DNA from: Flemingiibacterium sp045632605
Lineage (GTDB): Bacteria > Bacillota > Clostridia > Oscillospirales > CAG-272
Assembly (NCBI GenBank): GCA_045632605.1
Contig: JAZQXA010000085.1
Coordinates: forward strand, 1-29,164
DNA: 29,164 nucleotides
Reading direction: 5' to 3'
Below the pieces are notes generated by a model that saw only the letters and a program-made list of their open reading frames with translations, was not told where the DNA came from and did no database searches. Position 1 is the first letter of the stretch. Every line of letters begins with the position of its first letter. Position numbers and translations under genes: made by a program. Shown here piece after piece: positions 15,103-23,849 of this stretch.

Positions 15103-16236
15103 ATGAAGGCGCTTATTTTATCTGTCACTGCCGGGCAGGGACATAATTCCACAGCGAAGGCGCTGTGTTCATATCTCGAATCAATCGGATGTCAGTCACA
15201 GATGCTCGATACACTCGAATATTTTAACCGTACACTCGGTGAAACCGTTTCAAAAGGATATCTCCTTATGGCAAATAATGCGAAACTCGTATATAAAAGC
15301 GGCTATCGGTTGGCTGAAAAACGAAATAAATCTTCGAGCGAGCTTTCACCCCCCCGTGCCACGGGTAATATAATGAGTAAAAAACTCGCAAAATATATTT
15401 CCGACTATAACCCGGATGTTATAATCTGCACTCATATTTTTCCTGCCATCATTCTCGATGTAATGAAGAAAAAAGGAAATCTGCGCGCAAAAACGATAGG
15501 TATTCTGACAGATTTTATGTTCCACCCGTATTGGGAGGAGGTATGTAATCTTGATTTTGTAGTTACTCCAAATGAGCAGTTGTTATCTCAGGCTCTCAAA
15601 AAAGGCTTTAAAGAGTCGCAGATTCTCCCGCTCGGTATACCGATACATCCGAAGTTTGCTGAAAAGTCCCGCTCTAAAGAGCAGGCACGCGCAGAGCTCG
15701 GGCTTGATATTAACCGACGTACGGTGCTTCTTATGAGCGGCGGAACGGGGTATGGAAATATATCGGATACAGTTAGGGCACTTGATAGTGTTCCGTATGA
15801 CTTTCAGATTATATCAGTATGCGCAAGCAACAGCAAGGCTAAAGCGCGCATTGATTCCATGAAAACAAAAAAACGAATACTCAATCTTGGCTTTGTCGAT
15901 TACATAGATAAGTTGATGGATGCATCAGACTGTATCGTATCGAAGCCGGGAGGCCTTACAACATCAGAGGCTATGGCAAAGCGTTTGCCGATGATTATTG
16001 TTGACCCCGTTCCTGGTCAGGAGGAAAGAAATGCCGAATTCCTGACGAATAACGGTGTTGCAATGGCTGTTACGGCAACGACTCCGCTTGATGAGGTTAT
16101 ATATCAGCTTTTTGCAAATCCCAAGCGTATTGACATAATGCGTGATGCGATAGAGCTTGTTGCAAAGCCTAATTCGACACGGGATATTTGTGAGCTTGCG
16201 AAAGCTATTTGTGAAAAACAAAGCAGTGAATTTTAA
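15103..16236 (+). CDS. GT28-type glycosyltransferase (MGDG synthase/UgtP-like)
   Basis: A 377-aa protein. The N-terminal MGDG-synthase domain opens LILSVTAGQGHNSTAKAL, with VIICTHIFPA near residue 108 and GILTDFMFHPYW near 130. The C-terminal GT28 domain has VLLMSGGTGYGNI, the nucleotide-sugar motif DCIVSKPGGLTTSEAMAKRLP and PVPGQEERNAEFL. Such enzymes add glucose or galactose to diacylglycerol at the inner membrane face, producing glycolipids and the lipoteichoic acid anchor; some homologues act on other lipids. ATG 15103 follows GCGGAGGAA. The donor and acceptor cannot be fixed from sequence. The next gene follows after 78 bases and a weak hairpin. Confidence 0.9.
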   Translation: MKALILSVTAGQGHNSTAKALCSYLESIGCQSQMLDTLEYFNRTLGETVSKGYLLMANNAKLVYKSGYRLAEKRNKSSSELSPPRATGNIMSKKLAKYISDYNPDVIICTHIFPAIILDVMKKKGNLRAKTIGILTDFMFHPYWEEVCNLDFVVTPNEQLLSQALKKGFKESQILPLGIPIHPKFAEKSRSKEQARAELGLDINRRTVLLMSGGTGYGNISDTVRALDSVPYDFQIISVCASNSKAKARIDSMKTKKRILNLGFVDYIDKLMDASDCIVSKPGGLTTSEAMAKRLPMIIVDPVPGQEERNAEFLTNNGVAMAVTATTPLDEVIYQLFANPKRIDIMRDAIELVAKPNSTRDICELAKAICEKQSSEF

Positions 16237-16259
16237 TCACAGCATAATATGCCATATAA

Positions 16260-16290
16260 ACCGGCTGAATCCTTATTTGGCCGGTATATT
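16260..16290 (+). terminator. Weak hairpin after the GT28 gene
   Basis: ACCGGC (16260-16265) and GCCGGT (16280-16285) form a 6-bp stem with a 14-base loop, followed by ATATTTTATATTT. A partial terminator or processing site; read-through into the radical SAM gene is likely. Confidence 0.4.
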
Positions 16291-16314
16291 TTATATTTAA
16301 TTGTGGAGTTTACT

Positions 16315-17922
16315 ATGCCGAAAATATTACTTTTTGCGCTTAATTCATCATATACACATACAAATCTCGCAGTGAGATGCATCAGAAAAAGTCTTAATGC
16401 GTCAGGCTTTTCTGCCGATATTGCAGAGTTTAATTTGAAGGATAAGCGCCGACGTGTTCTCGAGCACCTTGTTGCTGCCGATGCTGATATTTACGGATTC
16501 TCGGCGTACATATGGAATATCAAAGAGCTTTTTATGTTTGCCGCTGATTTAAGGAAGCTCCGCCCTGATGCGAAAATAGTTTTCGGAGGCCCGGAGGTGT
16601 CGTTTGACTGTGAGGAGATACTTGCGGCTCATCCGTACATCGACTCAATAATCAAAGGCGAGGGAGAAACGGCATTTGTAAGACTCGCAGAAATGTATGA
16701 TGCCGGCGAAAGTCTACCGGGGATTTTTGACGGAGGTATATACTCGGATTTTGCAGAACAGGGGACAGTTTATACCTCTGATGAGTTAAATGAAGGCTCA
16801 AGAGTTGTTTATTATGAATCTTCCCGCGGATGTCCGTTTCGGTGTGCGTACTGCCTTTCTGCAATGAGCGGTGCTGTACGTGCCAAAAGTGCTGCAGTGA
16901 CTCTTTCAGAGCTTGCCGAATTTGAAAAAATCGGACATATAAAGATAATTAAATTTGTTGACCGCACATTCAATTTTGACAGAGAACGTGCAAAACAAAT
17001 CTGGCGCGGACTTTTGTCAGGTGAGTATACAAAAAATTACCATTTCGAAATCTGTGCCGAGCTTCTCGACGAGGAATCGTTTGAGCTGCTGTCAAAATTT
17101 CCAAAAGGAAAAATCCAGCTTGAAATCGGCGTTCAGTCAACTAATCCCGAAACGCTCCGGCGCGTTGACCGCTCACCTGAAACATTACAGCTTATAAAAA
17201 ATATTGCCCGTCTTTATGAGATGGGGAATATGAATATCCACGCTGACCTTATTGCCGGATTGCCGGGAGAGAATATGGTGAGCTTCGCAAGGTCATTTGA
17301 TGCACTTTTCGGTAAATGTGATATGCTCCAGCTGGGCTTTTTGAAGCTTCTGCGTGGCTCGAAACTGAGGCGTGATGCAGATGATTTTGGATGTGTGTAT
17401 TCGGATACGCCCCCATATGAGGTGCTTGTGACCGACTGCCTTTCGTTCGACGAACTGTGCCGGCTTCATGAAATAGACGAGCTTTGTGACCGGTATTGTC
17501 AGCCGGCGTTTAAACGTGCCTTGAAGCTTGCTGTTTCACGTACAGATTCGCCGTTTTCGCTGTTTTATTCACTTGCACAGAGATTTCACAGTGACGGATT
17601 AAAGATAACCGAAATATCACAGCCGCGTGCTTATGAAGCGTTTTATAATTATATGCACGACGGAGATGACAGAGAGCTTTCCGAACTTTTGTCACTTGAT
17701 TTTCTAACAAGTCAGAATCTGTCTTTGCCGGCAATCGGCGGATATACGTTGACACGTGGAAATGACGAGCTAAAGCGTATTTTTATGAGCTATGCCGATG
17801 AAAATGGAATTTCCTACTTTGCGCCGGCACTTGAAGCGAGAGTGGGAATTCACAAATATGTGATAGACCGACGCAATATGCGCGCGTTTTTTGCGGTTGA
17901 TGCCGGTTTCGTAGAAATTTGA
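16315..17922 (+). CDS. B12-binding-domain radical SAM protein (DUF4080 type)
   Basis: A 535-aa protein. An N-terminal Rossmann/B12-binding-like domain (about 1-130) contains LLFALNSSYTHTNLAVRC, DIYGFSAYIWN and KIVFGGPEVS but lacks the DxHxxG cobalamin-ligand motif. The radical SAM core follows, with the cluster motif CPFRCAYC (about residue 177), a GDP/GGP-like strand and QLEIGVQSTNPETLRRVDR. The C-terminal portion is the DUF4080 module. These enzymes cleave S-adenosylmethionine at a 4Fe-4S cluster; the substrate is unknown. ATG 16315 is preceded by TGGAG. It is probably cotranscribed with the GT28 gene, but no functional link is clear. Confidence 0.88.
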   Translation: MPKILLFALNSSYTHTNLAVRCIRKSLNASGFSADIAEFNLKDKRRRVLEHLVAADADIYGFSAYIWNIKELFMFAADLRKLRPDAKIVFGGPEVSFDCEEILAAHPYIDSIIKGEGETAFVRLAEMYDAGESLPGIFDGGIYSDFAEQGTVYTSDELNEGSRVVYYESSRGCPFRCAYCLSAMSGAVRAKSAAVTLSELAEFEKIGHIKIIKFVDRTFNFDRERAKQIWRGLLSGEYTKNYHFEICAELLDEESFELLSKFPKGKIQLEIGVQSTNPETLRRVDRSPETLQLIKNIARLYEMGNMNIHADLIAGLPGENMVSFARSFDALFGKCDMLQLGFLKLLRGSKLRRDADDFGCVYSDTPPYEVLVTDCLSFDELCRLHEIDELCDRYCQPAFKRALKLAVSRTDSPFSLFYSLAQRFHSDGLKITEISQPRAYEAFYNYMHDGDDRELSELLSLDFLTSQNLSLPAIGGYTLTRGNDELKRIFMSYADENGISYFAPALEARVGIHKYVIDRRNMRAFFAVDAGFVEI

Positions 17923-17967
17923 TAAAACATTTCTTCGATTTAATTAGATAAAATGTTGAAATGCCTA

Positions 17968-18061
17968 TTGCATTCTTGACTGATTTATGATATAATAGTT
18001 ATGTTTTTATTATTTTAAATAAAAACCGTCGCAGCTTCGCTTGCCACGGAGCTTTGCGGCG
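17968..18061 (+). promoter_or_regulatory. Promoter and GC-rich leader hairpin of the TIM-ligase fusion gene
   Basis: TTGCAT (17968-17973) and TATAAT (17991-17996), 17-base spacer. In the leader, CGTCGCA (18027-18033) pairs with TGCGGCG (18055-18061, one G-T pair) and AGCT repeats inside extend the stem. No T-tract follows, so it is not a terminator. The ribosome site AAAGGA at 18072-18077 lies just after it. Confidence 0.6.
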
Positions 18062-18087
18062 ATCTTATCAGAAAGGAAAAATGCCCT

Positions 18088-20622
18088 ATGAAGATCGCAT
18101 TTTCAACACTCGGCTGTCCCGACTTTTCGTGGACAGACATTTGTTCCCTGGCAAAAGATTTCGGCTTTCACGGAATTGAAATGCGCGGACTCGGAAAAAA
18201 TATTTTTTCCGTAAACGACTCTCCGTTCTGTGCGAAGAACTTACCAAAAACAAAGGAACAGCTTCGCAAGCTAAAGCTGGAAATCTGTTGCCTTTCGTCC
18301 GGATGTGCCCTTCGCTTTGCAGACAAGCACGGTGAGTCTGTGGCAGAGCTTAAGGAATATATCGCACTGGCAAAGGAACTCGGCACGCCATACATCCGTG
18401 TACTCGGTGATCTGACCGCAGCACCCACCACCGACTTCGATGACGCGCTTGTCATCGAGCCTTTGAAGCTTCTTGCGCCCATTGCAGAAGAAGCAGGGGT
18501 TACGCTGCTTGTTGAAACCAACGGTGTTTACTCCGACACTGCAAGACTTGCCGATATGCTTTCGAGAGTTGCAAGCGATAATGTTGCGGCACTGTGGGAT
18601 TTCAACCACCCGTACCGCTTTGGGGGCGAGTTGCCCGAGACCACTATCACTAATCTCGGTGCATATATAAAACACGTACATATCAAGGACTCCGTTATGG
18701 AGGGCGATAAGGTGGTTTACAAGCTGGTAGGCGAGGGTGACCTTCCGCCTATGGCAGACTACATGAAAGCGCTGAATTCGCTTAACTATGAGGGATATAT
18801 TTCTCTCGAATGGCTCAAGCAGTATGCTCCCGAGCTTTCCGATGCAGGCATCGTATTTCCTCATTTCGCTCACTTTATGGAGCAGTATCTTGGCACCGCT
18901 CATGCCGCAGGCCATCTTATTCAAAACAACCGCGGTACCGGCAATTATGTATGGCCGAAGGAAACGATTATAGACCTTACCTTCCCACAGGTGCTCGACC
19001 GTATGTGCGAGGAATTTCCGGAACAGTATGCATTCCGTTATACTGAATGCGATTATACCAGAACATACCCTGAATTCCGTGATGATGTTGACACCTTTGC
19101 ACGTGCGCTTATTTCACTCGGCGTAAAGCAGGGTGACCATGTTGCAATTTGGGCGACCAATATTCCGGCTTGGTATATAACATTCTGGGCTACTGTAAAA
19201 ATCGGTGCGGTTCTTGTTACCGTAAACACTGCGTATAAGATTCATGAGATTGAATATCTGCTCCGTCAGTCTGACACGCATACTCTCGTTATGATTGACG
19301 GTTATAAGGATTCTGACTATATCGGCGCTATCAAAACTCTCATTCCTGAGCTTGAAACGCATGAATCCGGCAAGCCTATCCATGCGAGAAAGCTGCCGTT
19401 CCTTCGCAATATTATTACTGTTGAATCAAAGCAGAACGGTTGTCTTACATGGGACGAGGCTCTCGCACTTGCCGACAGAACTCCTCTTGATGCAGTTTAC
19501 CGCCGTGCCGCTATGATAAACAAGCACGATGTCTGCAATATGCAGTATACCTCGGGAACAACAGGCTTTCCGAAAGGCGTTATGCTTACACACTATAATG
19601 TCGTAAATAACGGTAAGGCAATCGGTGACTGCATGGATCTTTCTACCGCTGACAGAATGATGATTCAGGTTCCTATGTTCCATTGCTTCGGAATGGTGCT
19701 TGCGATGACTGCATCCATGACACACGGCGTTACGATGTCGCCTATTCCTGCATTCTCTCCGAAAAAGGGTCTTGCTTGCATCAATAAAGAAAAGATTACC
19801 GCGTTCCACGGTGTTCCGACGATGTTTATTGCGATGCTCGGTCACGAGGACTTCGCTAAGACCGATTTTTCACATATGAGAACAGGTATTATGGCAGGCT
19901 CTCCGTGTCCTATCAAGGTCATGGAGGAGGTCGTTGAGAAGATGAATATGCCCGAAATCTGTATCACCTACGGTCAGACCGAGGCTTCTCCTGCAACTAC
20001 CATGTCAAAGACAACCGACCCACTTGAGCTTCGCTGTACCACAGTCGGACAGCGTATGTTCGGAGTTGAAACAAAGATCGTTGATCCCGAAACCGGCGAG
20101 GAAGTTCCCGACGGTGTTGACGGTGAGTTCTGCGCACGCGGCTATAATATTATGAAAGGCTACTACAAGATGCCCGAAGCAACTGCGGCAGCAATCGACT
20201 CCGAAGGCTGGCTCCATTCGGGTGACCTTGCAAGACGTACTCCCGACGGTTATTACAAGATTACCGGTCGTATCAAGGATATGATAATCCGTGGCGGCGA
20301 GAATATTTATCCCAAGGAAATTGAGGACTTCCTTTACACAAATCCCAAAATTAAGGATGTTCAGGTTATCGGTGTACCCGACAAGCAGTACGGCGAGGAG
20401 GTTATGGCTTGCGTTGTGCTGAATGAGGGTGAAACTTCATCAGAGGATGAAATGAAGGAATACTGCCTTGCAAACATGGCAAAGCACAAGTGTCCCCGTT
20501 ATTTCAGATTTGTGGACGGTTTCCCGATGAATGCGGCAGGTAAGATTCTCAAATACAAGATGCGCGAAGAGGCTGTTGAATACCTGAAGCTTCAGGAGGA
20601 TGCAAGCATCGTTACCGCTTAA
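18088..20622 (+). CDS. Fusion of a sugar-isomerase-type TIM barrel and an acyl-CoA ligase
   Basis: An 844-aa single frame. Residues 1 to about 275 form an AP-endonuclease-2/xylose-isomerase-like TIM barrel (MKIAFSTLGCPDFSW...FGFHGIEMRG). Likely metal ligands are in LLVETNG, LWDFNHP, HVHIKDS and ISLEW. After a short linker, about 300-840 is a complete ANL-superfamily ligase: P-loop YTSGTTGFPKG near 487, YGQTEASP, the hinge GRIKDMIIRGGENIYPKE near 727, and the C-terminal catalytic Lys in NAAGKILKYKMR near 820. The ligase half resembles FadD-type fatty acyl-CoA synthetases (acid + ATP + CoA). The barrel half belongs to sugar-phosphate isomerases/epimerases. The two activities are not an obvious pair; the fused product may process a sugar- or inositol-like acid. 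Start ATG 18088. It has its own promoter and UUCG-loop terminator. Confidence 0.9.
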   Translation: MKIAFSTLGCPDFSWTDICSLAKDFGFHGIEMRGLGKNIFSVNDSPFCAKNLPKTKEQLRKLKLEICCLSSGCALRFADKHGESVAELKEYIALAKELGTPYIRVLGDLTAAPTTDFDDALVIEPLKLLAPIAEEAGVTLLVETNGVYSDTARLADMLSRVASDNVAALWDFNHPYRFGGELPETTITNLGAYIKHVHIKDSVMEGDKVVYKLVGEGDLPPMADYMKALNSLNYEGYISLEWLKQYAPELSDAGIVFPHFAHFMEQYLGTAHAAGHLIQNNRGTGNYVWPKETIIDLTFPQVLDRMCEEFPEQYAFRYTECDYTRTYPEFRDDVDTFARALISLGVKQGDHVAIWATNIPAWYITFWATVKIGAVLVTVNTAYKIHEIEYLLRQSDTHTLVMIDGYKDSDYIGAIKTLIPELETHESGKPIHARKLPFLRNIITVESKQNGCLTWDEALALADRTPLDAVYRRAAMINKHDVCNMQYTSGTTGFPKGVMLTHYNVVNNGKAIGDCMDLSTADRMMIQVPMFHCFGMVLAMTASMTHGVTMSPIPAFSPKKGLACINKEKITAFHGVPTMFIAMLGHEDFAKTDFSHMRTGIMAGSPCPIKVMEEVVEKMNMPEICITYGQTEASPATTMSKTTDPLELRCTTVGQRMFGVETKIVDPETGEEVPDGVDGEFCARGYNIMKGYYKMPEATAAAIDSEGWLHSGDLARRTPDGYYKITGRIKDMIIRGGENIYPKEIEDFLYTNPKIKDVQVIGVPDKQYGEEVMACVVLNEGETSSEDEMKEYCLANMAKHKCPRYFRFVDGFPMNAAGKILKYKMREEAVEYLKLQEDASIVTA

Positions 20623-20630
20623 ATTTAATG

Positions 20631-20662
20631 AAAGCTGTCCGCTTCGGCTGACAGCTTTTTTG
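20631..20662 (+). terminator. Terminator of the TIM-ligase fusion gene
   Basis: AAAGCTGTC (20631-20639) pairs with GACAGCTTT (20650-20658). The inner GC-TTCG-GC gives a stable UUCG tetraloop, and a T6 tract follows. Confidence 0.92.
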
Positions 20663-20689
20663 TATCCAAAAATATTTACGAAAATCCAC

Positions 20690-20718
20690 TTGCTATATGT
20701 CTTAAAATGTGATAGAAT
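20690..20718 (+). promoter_or_regulatory. Promoter of the yqeG-aroE-aroQ operon
   Basis: TTGCTA (20690-20695) and TAGAAT (20713-20718) with a 17-base spacer, about 30 bases upstream of the yqeG start. Confidence 0.65.
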
Positions 20719-20750
20719 ATTTGTATATGCAATAGACGGAGGAACGATAA

Positions 20751-21257
20751 TTGTTTAATAAACTGCTTCCAACACATATATATAAGGATATTTACGAAAT
20801 CACGCCAGATGCGCTCGTAAGGGAAGGCATTGCTGCGCTGATTCTCGATATTGATAATACGCTCGTTACATATGATGACCCGAAGCCCACAGAATCAGTT
20901 TCCGCTTGGCTTTTTTCGATGCATGATGCCGGAATACAGACGGCGTTTGTTTCGAACAATCATGCTCCGCGTGTGGAGGGGTTTTGTGAGGGACTCGGAT
21001 GTTATTTTCACGCCGATGCGAAAAAACCGTCGCGAAAATATCTCCGTGAAGCTATGGCGCATATGAAAACGACCACCGAAAATACCGCTTGCATCGGCGA
21101 CCAGCTTTTTACCGATGTATGGGCAGGAAAGAGAGCCGGAATGAGAGCGTTTTTAGTTCCGCCGATAAAGGACAAGCGTACTCTGTTTTTTCGCACCAAA
21201 CGCTTGCTTGAAAAGCCATTTTTGCGGTTATATTATAAGCATGAGGGCGGAAAATGA
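20751..21257 (+). CDS. yqeG: YqeG-family HAD IIIA-type phosphatase
   Basis: A 168-aa HAD phosphatase, normal size. Motif I is LILDIDNTLV (nucleophile and acid Asp), motif II FVSNN, and motif III/IV GDQLFTDVWAGKRAGM. The start is TTG 20751 with GGAGG (20738-20742) 8 bases before it. In Bacillus subtilis yqeG sits in the order yqeG-yqeH-aroE. Here aroE is two genes on, while the GTPase yqeH is replaced by a small unknown. Homologues include phosphatidylglycerophosphate phosphatases, so a role in lipid or nucleotide phosphate removal is possible. It overlaps the next gene by ATGA. Confidence 0.92.
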   Translation: MFNKLLPTHIYKDIYEITPDALVREGIAALILDIDNTLVTYDDPKPTESVSAWLFSMHDAGIQTAFVSNNHAPRVEGFCEGLGCYFHADAKKPSRKYLREAMAHMKTTTENTACIGDQLFTDVWAGKRAGMRAFLVPPIKDKRTLFFRTKRLLEKPFLRLYYKHEGGK

Positions 21258-21628
21258 CGAAGTTCTATAATTTAACAAAAATGCTTGCGGCGATGATGTT
21301 TCGCAAGGATACGCCGATAATACCCGATGGCGCGATACCGCCGATGAGTCCGGAAGGAATAATTCTTTCGCGTATTCGCACATTGACCGGTGAGCGAAAG
21401 ATAAACACGGCGGAAAATCTGCTGTTTGATTCACTCGACCGTACAAAGCCGGTTTATGCGGCGATTGCGCTTGATTTTTATGCGAGCCTTTCTATGATGG
21501 ATGAAAAAGAGCTTGAAGCGGCGGATTTTTCTGTTGAAGAAATCGGGCAGGGAATAGCGGACATGATGAATTTTTACAAGATTAAATTAGTGGCGAAAAA
21601 ACAACCCGAACAGACGAAAGAGGTTTGA
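21254..21628 (+). CDS. Small conserved protein, DUF6483-like
   Basis: A 124-aa soluble, helix-rich acidic protein. The N-terminus has a short hydrophobic helix (FYNLTKMLAAMMF), followed by a Pro-rich loop. A TPR-like C-terminal half follows (NTAENLLFDSLDRTKPVYAAIALDFYASLSMMDEKELEAADFSVEEIGQGI). The C-terminal pattern recalls DUF6483 proteins of Clostridia; this is tentative. It starts within the yqeG stop (ATGA overlap) and ends 2 bases before the aroE start codon, so it is translationally embedded in the operon. Function unknown. Confidence 0.7.
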   Translation: MTKFYNLTKMLAAMMFRKDTPIIPDGAIPPMSPEGIILSRIRTLTGERKINTAENLLFDSLDRTKPVYAAIALDFYASLSMMDEKELEAADFSVEEIGQGIADMMNFYKIKLVAKKQPEQTKEV

Positions 21629-21630
21629 TT

Positions 21631-22491
21631 ATGGTAAACAAATTAAAGCTCGCGGTACTCGGCTCGCCTATCGCGCACAGTCGTTCACCGCAGCTGCAAA
21701 CTTCATTTGCAAATGACTGCGGTATTGCGGATTTTTCGTATGAGCGAATTGAAACAACCTGTGAAACACTTGTAGCAACGGTGCAGCGGTTAATTACAGA
21801 TGGGTATGACGGCTTCAACTGCACGATGCCCCTTAAAACCGATATGGCACATTTAGCAGACGTTATCGGCGATGAAGCTCGGACACTCTGGTCGGCGAAC
21901 ACCGTTTGGATAAAGGACGGCAAGCTTTATGCCGACACAACCGACGGTGTTGGCATACTTCTGACTGTTCGGCGGGGATTTGGTGAACTTGATAAGCCTT
22001 ATGCCGACTGCGTAAAAGGCAAAAAGGTGATTCTTCTCGGTGCAGGCGGTGCGGCACGCTCGGTTGCACTGTCACTTAAAAATGCCGGTGCAGAGCTTAC
22101 GGTATTCAACCGAACTCTCGATGCGACATTTTCACTTCGTGATATGCTCGAAGCTGACTGTATGTGCTTTGAGCTTGGTGACACGGCGGCACTTTGCCGC
22201 GAGGCGAGTGAATGCGACATACTCATAAACTGCACTGCACTCGGAATGAGCGGAAAGCCTGAATTTGAGTCGCTTGCATTCATTGACGGGATGCGCAAGA
22301 GGACAATGGTAATTGATGCGGTGTACAATCCGCTTGAAACGAAGCTTTTAAAATATGCCTCAGACCGTGGACTTTCGGCAGTTAGCGGACTCTGGATGCT
22401 TGTTTATCAGGGGGCTGTTGCCTTTGAAAAATGGTCGGGAGTGCTTCCCGACGAGGATGCCTGCAAGAGGGCATTTGATATTATAAAGTAG
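21631..22491 (+). CDS. aroE: Shikimate dehydrogenase
   Basis: A 286-aa NADP-dependent reductase converting 3-dehydroshikimate to shikimate. The substrate side has GSPIAHSRSPQLQ, the catalytic Lys in NCTMPLKTDM and the Asp in TTDGVG. The Rossmann half has LLGAGGAARSVALSL and the NADPH-site FNRT. The C-terminus closes with SGLWMLVYQGAVAFEKW. ATG 21631 follows AGAGG in the preceding gene's tail. NCTMPLK departs from the usual NVTxPxK only at conservative positions. It is two genes upstream of aroQ, which makes its substrate precursor, so both steps are coexpressed. Confidence 0.95.
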   Translation: MVNKLKLAVLGSPIAHSRSPQLQTSFANDCGIADFSYERIETTCETLVATVQRLITDGYDGFNCTMPLKTDMAHLADVIGDEARTLWSANTVWIKDGKLYADTTDGVGILLTVRRGFGELDKPYADCVKGKKVILLGAGGAARSVALSLKNAGAELTVFNRTLDATFSLRDMLEADCMCFELGDTAALCREASECDILINCTALGMSGKPEFESLAFIDGMRKRTMVIDAVYNPLETKLLKYASDRGLSAVSGLWMLVYQGAVAFEKWSGVLPDEDACKRAFDIIK

Positions 22492-22500
22492 GTGATTAAT

Positions 22501-23400
22501 ATGACTTATGCAAAATTCGGCGTCGCCGGGAGCTCTGACAGCTTCTTTGAGGACGGTAAAAAGCATACGCATGAGATGCCTGGATGGCTTGCAGAAAAGG
22601 GCGTTGATGCATACGAATATCAGTGCGGTCACGGAATTACTGCCGGTGAAGCATCGCTTAAAAAGGTAGCTGAAGAAGCGAAAAAACACGGAATACTGAT
22701 ATCTCTTCATGCGCCGTATTTTATTTCGCTTTCGAGTGTGGAGCTTGAAAAGCGGCTTAACAGTATCGGATACATCAAAAAGAGCCTTTGGGCGGCGGAA
22801 TGCCTCGGTGCGGACACAATTGTCGTTCACACCGGAAGTGCCGGAAAAATCAGCCGTAAAGAGGCGATGGACTACGCTTCCGACACACTTTATAAGCTGC
22901 TTGAGGACATCGGTGACACGAATATTCGAATTTGCCTTGAAACGATGGGAAAGCTAAATCAGCTCGGTACACTCGATGAGGTGCTTACGCTCTGTTCTCT
23001 TGACAAGCGACTTTATCCTGTGGTCGATTTCGGGCATCTTAACTGTCGGGGACGGGCTTTAAGCGGTGTGTTTGACATTAGCGAAGAAACGCCGACCGGA
23101 GGAGTTTTCGTCAGTGTTGACGATTACCGTGCGGTTTTTGACAAGGTTGCGCTCCGACTTGGGGACGAATATGCAAAAACGATGCACTGCCATTTTTCAA
23201 AAATCGAATATACAAAGCAGGGCGAAAAGCGTCATGTGCGTTTTATGGACGATGGCTTTGAGCCTCCGTTTGAGCCGCTTATGGAAGCCATTATAAAGGA
23301 AAATGTCACGCCGCGTATAATCAGCGAATCGGCAGGAACGCAGACAGAGGATGCGGCGGCAATGAAGAAATATTATCTCGAAAGGATATCGGACAAATGA
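22501..23400 (+). CDS. Nfo-like TIM-barrel protein (AP endonuclease family 2)
   Basis: A 299-aa TIM barrel like deoxyribonuclease IV: LISLHAPYFISLSS near residue 65, TIVVHTGSAG, CLETMGKLNQLGTLDEV, VDFGHLN, HCHFSKIEY and the final IISES carry most positions of the Nfo tri-metal site. It differs from true Nfo in CLETMGK (usually ENTAG) and in the region after HCHFSK, so DNA repair activity is not assured; a sugar isomerase-type role is also possible. ATG 22501 is preferred because AGGTGA precedes it; a GTG at 22492 lies directly after the aroE stop. The stop overlaps aroQ's start (ATGA). It sits between two shikimate-pathway genes. Confidence 0.85.
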   Translation: MTYAKFGVAGSSDSFFEDGKKHTHEMPGWLAEKGVDAYEYQCGHGITAGEASLKKVAEEAKKHGILISLHAPYFISLSSVELEKRLNSIGYIKKSLWAAECLGADTIVVHTGSAGKISRKEAMDYASDTLYKLLEDIGDTNIRICLETMGKLNQLGTLDEVLTLCSLDKRLYPVVDFGHLNCRGRALSGVFDISEETPTGGVFVSVDDYRAVFDKVALRLGDEYAKTMHCHFSKIEYTKQGEKRHVRFMDDGFEPPFEPLMEAIIKENVTPRIISESAGTQTEDAAAMKKYYLERISDK

Positions 23401-23849
23401 AAATTCTTATCATAAACGGAGTTAATTTAAATCTTACCGGCGAAAGAGAAGTCGGGCACTATGGCGCAGATACGCTTGATGTTATAAATTCTCGCATTGA
23501 AGCGGAAGCAAAAAAGCTTTGTGCAGAGGTTGAGTTCTATCAATCAAACTGTGAGGGGGAGATTGTTGACCGTCTGCACGCCGCGCGTCCCGCCGTAAAC
23601 GGTGGAATTGACGCTATTCTACTCAACGCCGGTGCTTATACCCACTATTCCTATGCGATACGCGATGCTATATCTGCGATAAAATTGCCGGTTGTTGAGG
23701 TGCATATGTCGAATATCCATGCGAGAGAGGCGTTCAGGCATGAGTCTGTGATTGCGCCGGTTTGCGTGGGACAAATATGCGGATTCGGTTGGTACAGCTA
23801 CATTCTCGGACTTCATGCGGCGATTAATGCGGTAAATACGAAAAATTGA
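23397..23849 (+). CDS. aroQ: Type II 3-dehydroquinate dehydratase
   Basis: A 150-aa dodecameric-type enzyme, usual length, converting 3-dehydroquinate to 3-dehydroshikimate. It shows the N-terminal INGVNLNLTGERE (usually NGPNLN), the catalytic Tyr loop HYGADTL, FYQSNCEGEIVDRLH, LNAGAYTHYSYAIRDA, and the VEVHMSNIHAREAFRHES segment with catalytic His and substrate Arg. It overlaps both neighbours by 4 bases. With aroE it gives two successive steps toward chorismate. Confidence 0.96.
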   Translation: MKILIINGVNLNLTGEREVGHYGADTLDVINSRIEAEAKKLCAEVEFYQSNCEGEIVDRLHAARPAVNGGIDAILLNAGAYTHYSYAIRDAISAIKLPVVEVHMSNIHAREAFRHESVIAPVCVGQICGFGWYSYILGLHAAINAVNTKN

